Positions 58,004 to 64,000 of a stretch of DNA of 64,000 nucleotides are shown piece after piece. The notes under the pieces were generated by a model that worked only from the letters and a program-made list of their open reading frames with translations, ran no database searches and was not told the DNA's origin. Made by a program: the position numbers and the translations under genes. Position 1 is the first letter of the stretch, and each line of letters starts with the position of its first letter. Source of the DNA: Gonatopus flavifemur (lineage: Eukaryota; Arthropoda; Insecta; Hymenoptera; Dryinidae); NCBI GenBank assembly GCA_018340375.1, contig JAFFJZ010000051.1, positions 124,001 to 188,000 of the forward strand, in the 5' to 3' direction.

Positions 58004-58261
58004 CACTGAGAAAAATGATTTTGTAAAAGATAGCGTTGATTACTAGAAACGCGTAGTAAACTGGTGACAACTCCGTATTTCTGTGCACAGTCGCTAGCGG
58101 AGGCAAGTAATGATCCCAATGTTGGTATACTGAATTGTATTTGAATATACCAAAATAGGAATCATCCCTCGTTTCCGTTAGCGACTGTGTACAGAAGTCC
58201 GCAGTTGTCACCAGTTTACTAGCCATGTCTACTAATCATTCCATGATCTTTTTCCTCCGTG
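58004..58261. mobile_element. CACGGAGAAAA-ended MITE 3
   Basis: The ends CACTGAGAAAAATGATT and AATCATTCCATGATCTTTTT followed by CCTCCGTG are inverse. The arms are long (AGTAAACTGGTGACAACT / AGTTGTCACCAGTTTACT) around GGTATACTGAATTG. The flanks are TA and GA. Confidence 0.6.
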
Positions 58262-58316
58262 GAAATGCGATATATTTAGCCAGCGTGAGATGCAATAATA
58301 TTACTGCCCTGATGTA

Positions 58317-58432
58317 AAAAAATGCATAGAATTCCATGCAATGGTATTCTTTTAAATTCAATTTAATTCTGTTCAATATTCTGATTCACTAATGGGATTT
58401 CATGGATTTTTTTACATCTGGGTAGAGATATG
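58317..58432. mobile_element. CCCTGATGT-ended short element
   Basis: The ends CCCTGATGTAAAAAAATGCA and ATTTTTTTACATCTGGG are inverse, with inner ATTCCATG words. The flanks are TG and TA. Possibly a further variant of the CCCA-ended class. Confidence 0.45.
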
Positions 58433-58884
58433 AGCCGGGCACCGGTTTTCATTTTCAGGCTGTGAAAATAACCAATAATATTTAAAATAAACTGAAGTTC
58501 GTAAAAAATTCTCAATTAACAGTAATTCAAGTATTTCAGGGACAGAATAATCATAATTGAATCAATCACGATAAATTATGTTGCAAAGAACAAGTATTAC
58601 CAGGATATGCGCTTGCCAACCTAGCAGCATTGGTTAAAAAAAGGTATGGCTATACGATAGAAAGAGATTCCAGTAAACGTTCTTTTTTCGTTAAAATTGT
58701 GTGAGTAACAGAGAGATAATGATAATAATAATAATGATAGTAAAGATATATAATAGTAATAATATAAACGATAAGATTCAAAATATCTTTATTCAATAAT
58801 CAAACGAACCTTTGAGGCTTGAACCTTTTGGGCTTCAATTAATTATTCGATAATAAATTAAAATCCAAATACTTATAAAATACC
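58433..58884. other. No gene; ATA-type microsatellite
   Basis: A (ATA/ATG)-rich simple repeat lies near 58718-58775. Text near 58612-58690 (GCCTATACGATAGAAAGAGA-like) also occurs near 42349-42420. Confidence 0.4.
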
Positions 58885-59853
58885 CTATTTCATACACATG
58901 TAACGTTTTCCGTTAGCGTTTCTTGCGTGAATAACCGGTGCTGAACTTAACAAATCATTATGATTATAACACAAAAGTTGATCAGAATCCATTACAGAAA
59001 ATGCATGGAAGTGTTCATCAAATGCGATTGTTGATTGGCTACGACATAAAAAATATACACTTTGTTTTTCAGAGCAAAATATTTTTTGGATTTCTCCAAA
59101 TGTAGGAATATCATAATCGTCATTATTTAATGCTAGACACATTCCTATTTTATATACACTACCTTTGACATTCACCCATGGTACATCGATGCAGGTATTA
59201 AGAATTTTATTTGTCATATTTGTATCAAAGTTTCGCAAACCGCTGATATTTGTATCTTCGATGCAATTACCAGGTCCAGTTTCAAATTTCGTTGTGAGGC
59301 CAGTTTGACTAAGAACACGGAAGCAAAATTGAAGTTGTTCCTTTAATGCAGTCGTATAAACAATATTGCGCCTTGATGGAGTTGCATTAGATCTAATTTT
59401 GAATAATCTATTTTTTGCTCCCATTCGCATAGTACTAATTAAGCTAAGCGGGCCAGACATGGACATAATCAAAGGCCAATGCAACATGATATGTTCCTTG
59501 GGTCTAAGATTTTCTTGGAACAGTCTGATATACGATTCATGATATACTGATACTAAATAGTTCAGAAGAGTGATACATTCTGGTTGTACAGATTTCGCAT
59601 TCACGATTTCAAAAATTTGTCTAAGAATCAAATAAAAATGCCACACATCATCATCCGGAATTAGGTCACCCATCAAAATACCGAAGATGATAATTAAATT
59701 ATTCATCTCACTTCCAGACATTTTAAGGTTCTTGTCTTTTATTTCGTTTTCTGATATTAAAGGTGGCTTATTGGAAATACCACAAGCATGATAGTCAAAA
59801 GTTTTCAATCTTTGGTTCAAACGTTGAACAGAAAACTTTTTGACGACATGAAC

Positions 59854-62800
59854 ATCATCATCATGAAGTAATCAGTCTTACGACTGGTTTGATGAAACCC
59901 TCCACCCCTGTCTATTATCCGCCAAACGTTTAATTTCTACATATCTACTACATCCCTTGTCTTGTACGATTTGCTTCATATACCTTGCTCTAGGTCTACC
60001 TTCACCAGTTTTACCATTCATTTTCCCTTCCAATATTGTTTTCAATAAACTCTCATGCCGTAATGTGTGTCCTATAAGATTGCTTCTCCTTTTCACGATG
60101 TGTTTCAAAAGATTCCTTTCTTCATTTATCTGCTCGAGTACTTCTTCATTTTTGACTTTGTCTATCCATTTTATTCTGAGCATCCTCCTATAACACCACA
60201 TTTCAAAACCTTCAAGTCTTCGTTGATCAGTTTTCCCCATTGTCCAAGTTTCGCAACCATATAATGCTGTGCTCCAAACGTAACTTTTCAAGAATTTCTT
60301 CCTTACTTCCAAGCTTATATCTTTCGAGCATAATAACTGTCTCTTTTGGTAAAAAGCCTGTTTCCCTTGTGCTATTCTTGCTCTTATATCTCTTTCGCTT
60401 TTGCCGTTCTCTGTAATTATGCTTCCTAGATATTTGAATTCTTTCACTTGTTCAATTGTCTCGGTATCTATTTTGATTTTCGTTCTTCTAGCTGTTTTCG
60501 CTGCTGTACACATCATGAATTTTGTTTTGTCTTTATTTATATTCATACAATAGTTTTCCAATAATATTGTTCTCATGGTGTTGAGAATATTTTCTAACTC
60601 AGTACTACTCGTGGCCAATATAGCTATGTCATCCGCGAATCTCAACATACTTATATTTTCTCCCTGAATCTGTAACTTCGATTGAATTTCCTCCTTCACT
60701 TCGTTCATTGCTTCTTCTATATATAAATTGAAAATCAGTGGCGATAATGAGCATCCTTGTCTCACCCCTCTTCTTATTTGTGCTTCCCCTTCCTGACCCT
60801 CTATGTCTATTATCGCACTTTGATTCTTATATAATTCGTATATTATTCTTCTATCTTTATAATTTATTCCCACCTCCTTCAGGATCGCAAACATGTTCTC
60901 CCAGTCCACATTATCGAAAGCCTTTTGTATATCTACAAAACCTATGTACACAGATTTCTTCAGCGCTATCCTTTTCTCTATTACTGCCCTGAGTGCTAAG
61001 ATTGCTTCTCGCGTTCCCCTATTTTTTCTAAAACCAAACTGATCTTCTGCCAATCTACTCTCTATTTTATTTTCCATCCTCCTGTATATAATTTTGGTCA
61101 GTATTTTCGAAGCATGTGCAGTTAAACTGATCGTTCTGTAGTTCTCGCATTTGTCTGCCCCTTGTTTTTTCGGGATAGCGACAATGTTATTCTTTTGGAA
61201 ATCTTCCGGTACTTCTCCTTTTTCGTACATATCTCTAATCAATTCAAACAGTGCGTCGCGAGTTCCTTCACTGGAGGCTTTTATAAGGTCCACACTTATG
61301 CCATCTATGCCTGGCGCTTTATTATTTTTCAATTCTTTCAAAGCCTTGTCGAGTTCTGATCTCAATATCGAATCTCCCAATTCTTCCTCATCTACATCCT
61401 CCTCCTTCTCTAAAAGTGCTATATCATCGTTTCCTCTATACAAGTCTTCCAAATGATTGATCCACTGTTCTATTTTCTCTTCCGTTTCTATCAATTGTCG
61501 TCCTAGAGAGTTTCTCATCTTATTGCTTCTAGATTTCATTTGTCCGAAAAATCTTTTAATAATCCTATATGCTTCATCTATTTTTCCTAAATGCAATCTT
61601 ATTTCTATTTCCTGACATTTCTCTTCTAACCACTGTTCTTTTGCTTTCCTTGATTCTCTTATTATTTTATTTCTCAATGATTTGTATCGTTGCTGGCCTT
61701 CTTGGCTATCATTATTCTTGTATTTTCTTTTTTCATTTATCAATTCTAAAATTTCTCCCGTTATCCATGGGTTTTTAGGTTCTACTCCATTCTTCAAAAT
61801 CTTATCCGCACATTCTCTTATATTCCCCTTCATCTTTGTCCATCTCCTCTCTATTCCCAAGTCTTTCTCTTTTTGATCTCCCAATTTTTCATCCAACATT
61901 TTCTCGAATGCCTCATGTGTTTGTTTTTGCTTGAGGTTCTTCAAATTCCATCTTTTCTGCATTTTCCTTTTCTTCTTCAGAGATTTGAATTTCAGAGAAC
62001 ATTTCATCATCAACATATTATGATCACTATCTATATCTGCACCGGGATAAGTTTTACAATTTTTCACTTGGTTTCTAAATCTTTGTTTCACTAATATGTA
62101 ATCAATTCGGTATCTTGCTGTATCTCCTGGCATTTTCCAAGTGTAGATTCTTCTTGGATGATTTTCGAATAAAGTGTTTGTGATAACCATCTTATGATTT
62201 TCACAAAATTCGACTAAACGTTGACCTCTATCGTTCCTCCTCCCTAACGCGAAATCTCCTTTAATGTTGTCCTCTTTTCCTTGTCCTACTACCGCATTCG
62301 AATCCCCCATCACTATCAAATTCTCTTCTCCCTTCACATATTCTATCACTTCTTCTATTTCTTCGTACGTTTTTTCAATATCTTCCTCCGAATATGCAGA
62401 TGTGGGCATGTATACTTGGACTATGACTGTGTCTACCGGTTTTGTTCTGATTCTAACCATCATCACACGTTCATTATGTTGCAAATAATTTTCTATTCTA
62501 TTTCCTACTCTTTTATGCATTACAATTCCTACACCTGCTTGACCGTTCTTTGATCCTGTATGAATTATCCTATAATCCCCACTCCAGAAATCGCCCTCTT
62601 GTGGCCATCTCATTTCGCTAATCCCCATTACGTCTATATTCAACCTATTCATTTCTAATTTCAAATTTTCTAATTTTCCCGCTTGCCTCAGTGATCTAAC
62701 ATTCCACGCTCCGACTCGAAGAATGTTGTTTCTTTTCCCTATCCTATTCTTCGGTTTTCGTTCCTTGCTGATGAAGCTTCCTCGAGCAGCCTCCACCCGG

Positions 62801-63205
62801 AGATCCGAACGGGAGACTAGTTTACCTCCGGAATATTTTACCCGAGAGAGCGCCATCATGTATTTATTAATTTGTTTGTTTGTTTTTGTTACATAATATT
62901 CCAGGTTAGGAAAAAGGTTTCATTTCCTCGGGAAGTATTGAAACATGTCAAGGAAGGTAGTTTCCCCTTGCTTTCCTTCCGTTTAATTTTGCCGATGTTT
63001 CTGGCATTAGGATGATTCCGTTTCTCTCAGTTTGTATTCTTTCCCTTGGGTAGTTTATTCCACTCAAAAAAAAGATCCAACTCTGAGATACTTATCCTCC
63101 TCACCACGTAAAGGAAGCAGATACTACCAGGGATGGATAAAAAGGATATCAAGGACAGGTATCATGAATATCCCCCTGGAAGACCCGCAATCATCCACGG
63201 GGAGG
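59854..63205 (-). mobile_element. Full-length RTE LINE, 9-bp target duplication
   Basis: GACATGAAC flanks both sides (59845-59853, 63206-63214), delimiting 3352 bp. Read on the minus strand it has a ~350-base 5' UTR, one long frame, and a 3' end in (ATG)n repeats, the RTE hallmark. It splits the transposase-like gene in its coding region. The exact duplication and intact frame point to a young insertion. Confidence 0.93.
59878..62859 (-). CDS. RTE endonuclease-reverse transcriptase, intact
   Basis: A 993-residue protein starts at a double ATG. The endonuclease (about 45-280) shows LRVGAWNVRSL, VMGISEMRW, IVMGDSNAVVG and DIDSDHNML. The RT follows with KNNKAPGIDGIS, FGFRKNRGTREAI, VDIQKAFDNVDW, RRGVRQGCSLSP and LRFADD (D743, D744). 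The C-terminal part holds YGCETWTMGKTDQRRLEGF and ends QGWRVSSNQS. No stop or frameshift is present and all catalytic motifs look intact, so it could supply activity for itself and related RTE copies. It would nick target DNA and copy its RNA in place in the nucleus. Two dead relatives lie at 9888-12104 and 49995-50604. Confidence 0.93.
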   Translation of the reverse strand: MMALSRVKYSGGKLVSRSDLRVEAARGSFISKERKPKNRIGKRNNILRVGAWNVRSLRQAGKLENLKLEMNRLNIDVMGISEMRWPQEGDFWSGDYRIIHTGSKNGQAGVGIVMHKRVGNRIENYLQHNERVMMVRIRTKPVDTVIVQVYMPTSAYSEEDIEKTYEEIEEVIEYVKGEENLIVMGDSNAVVGQGKEDNIKGDFALGRRNDRGQRLVEFCENHKMVITNTLFENHPRRIYTWKMPGDTARYRIDYILVKQRFRNQVKNCKTYPGADIDSDHNMLMMKCSLKFKSLKKKRKMQKRWNLKNLKQKQTHEAFEKMLDEKLGDQKEKDLGIERRWTKMKGNIRECADKILKNGVEPKNPWITGEILELINEKRKYKNNDSQEGQQRYKSLRNKIIRESRKAKEQWLEEKCQEIEIRLHLGKIDEAYRIIKRFFGQMKSRSNKMRNSLGRQLIETEEKIEQWINHLEDLYRGNDDIALLEKEEDVDEEELGDSILRSELDKALKELKNNKAPGIDGISVDLIKASSEGTRDALFELIRDMYEKGEVPEDFQKNNIVAIPKKQGADKCENYRTISLTAHASKILTKIIYRRMENKIESRLAEDQFGFRKNRGTREAILALRAVIEKRIALKKSVYIGFVDIQKAFDNVDWENMFAILKEVGINYKDRRIIYELYKNQSAIIDIEGQEGEAQIRRGVRQGCSLSPLIFNLYIEEAMNEVKEEIQSKLQIQGENISMLRFADDIAILATSSTELENILNTMRTILLENYCMNINKDKTKFMMCTAAKTARRTKIKIDTETIEQVKEFKYLGSIITENGKSERDIRARIAQGKQAFYQKRQLLCSKDISLEVRKKFLKSYVWSTALYGCETWTMGKTDQRRLEGFEMWCYRRMLRIKWIDKVKNEEVLEQINEERNLLKHIVKRRSNLIGHTLRHESLLKTILEGKMNGKTGEGRPRARYMKQIVQDKGCSRYVEIKRLADNRQGWRVSSNQS

Positions 63206-64000
63206 GACATGAACGTAATGATATAAAATATGTCTCATTGCTCTTTTACCTGCCCCTTCTGCCATCTCATGTAACAATGGATCAGAACAATAATTTTCAT
63301 ACACATGGAAATAATCAACGTCATTCCAAATAGAGACTTCTTTAATTCCACTGTTCTCAATGCAATCTAATACATCATCAGGATATTCTTTCACTTTTCT
63401 GAGCATTTCAGGCCTTTCGACACAGTCACTTTGTGTTAAAGATCTGTGAGTTTTGCAAAAACGACAAAAGCGATTTGCTTGGAAGCTCTCGACGAATCCT
63501 AAAATACCATTGAGGCCTAAGTTATCGCCTAAAATTAGCCCTAAAGCAAAGTACACATGTATTGAAGAACCCTTTATGTTCAGAGTAATCCCTGTTCCCT
63601 GGAGAAAGTTTATTTCATTCACAAGAATGTTGAATATAGCCGAGTTTCCAAATGTATTCCTGTCTAACGAATGAAAAAGCAGAGCCAAAAAGATGTTATC
63701 TAAAGTCGATCTAGATTCAGGGGGCAAACACGGAATAGTAACGTAAGTGGCTCCTAATTTGGAAAGACCTTTATGGCTACCCAATGGGTTATTCACTTCG
63801 AGATCGTCAAAATAAACAAATAATGGAAATACGATTTTATTTTCTTTTTTTGTTTCCACAACTTTCCCTGAACGAAGTTAGATAAGATTTCAGTTTCATT
63901 TTCAAGTTTTTCCATGTATGACCGACATATATCAAAAACATTTGGCAAAGCAAAAAATTTCTGGAAGAGTTGTCTCAATGGAATAAATACACCAGTTACA

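Larger units (their letters stand above)
58885..63978 (-). pseudogene. Transposase-like protein gene, split by an RTE LINE
   Basis: Read on the minus strand from the window edge, pieces at 63978-63860, 63859-63206 and 59844-58885 form one protein. It contains VFPLFVYFDDLEVNNPLGSH, CLPPESRSTLDNIF, LILGDNLGLNGILGF, a CRFC-x-T finger, a KMSGSEM block, LIPDDDVW and RPKEHIMLHWPLIM. This resembles a widespread animal family of transposase-like proteins with Plavaka/CACTA-like features; the superfamily is uncertain. The first two pieces differ by a frameshift near 63860-63885. The last two are in frame across the LINE once one GACATGAAC copy is removed. Where relatives read HD before a glycine-rich EG motif, this copy has LLHEMAEG. 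It continues beyond 64000. Confidence 0.6.

Overview
This is a stretch of animal nuclear DNA, almost certainly from an insect. The evidence is BEL/Pao, RTE, jockey/CR1-like and RNase-H-bearing LINE retrotransposons, two mariner families, hAT remnants and many short palindromic elements in AT-rich DNA, plus one recognisable single-copy host gene with GT/AG introns. A hymenopteran is a plausible guess, but nothing here proves it. The window is mostly transposons nested inside transposons. Only two stretches look like host genes: the first three exons of the ER ubiquitin ligase HRD1/synoviolin (46447-47186) and a decayed THAP-domain gene (35931 to about 38384).

Layout. 1-6577 is a BEL/Pao LTR retrotransposon whose 5' LTR is cut by the window edge; the LTR parts that can be compared are identical, but the polyprotein has a premature stop and an altered protease motif. 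6578-18693 is a field of MITEs. One foldback MITE (9800-16081) is split by a 5'-truncated RTE LINE and by a defective antisense jockey/CR1-like LINE. 18694-29472 is a 10.8 kb inverted-repeat element with hAT-like ends. Its arms carry ~142-bp tandem repeats and a tRNA-like sequence, and it has itself been hit by a CAGGG-ended element, two mariners, a second CAGGG element, a solo LTR and several MITEs. 29889-35843 is a full-length LINE with 14-bp target duplications, inserted in the 5' leader of the THAP gene. 36255-46446 holds foldback elements and MITEs. 46447-47186 is the start of HRD1. 47187-58884 is again repeats, with a hAT transposase fragment. 58885-64000 is a transposase-like gene split by a full-length RTE LINE with an intact 993-codon frame.

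The most unusual theme is a group of at least eleven short elements ending in a ~12-nt motif close to CCCAnACAGCAC (or CCCAGATA). Most are flanked by a 2-bp duplication. Each is filled with a different iterated, partly palindromic short word, so their ends are conserved while their interiors are unrelated. One has an empty-site counterpart in the other arm of a palindrome within the window. A second group (CACnGAGAAAA ends) has the same architecture.

Almost no gene-to-gene cooperation can be read here. The autonomous elements (BEL, RTE, the RNase-H LINE, mariners) carry their own enzymes; the MITEs depend on transposases that are not encoded in the window. All statements come from reading the sequence by eye; no database search was run.
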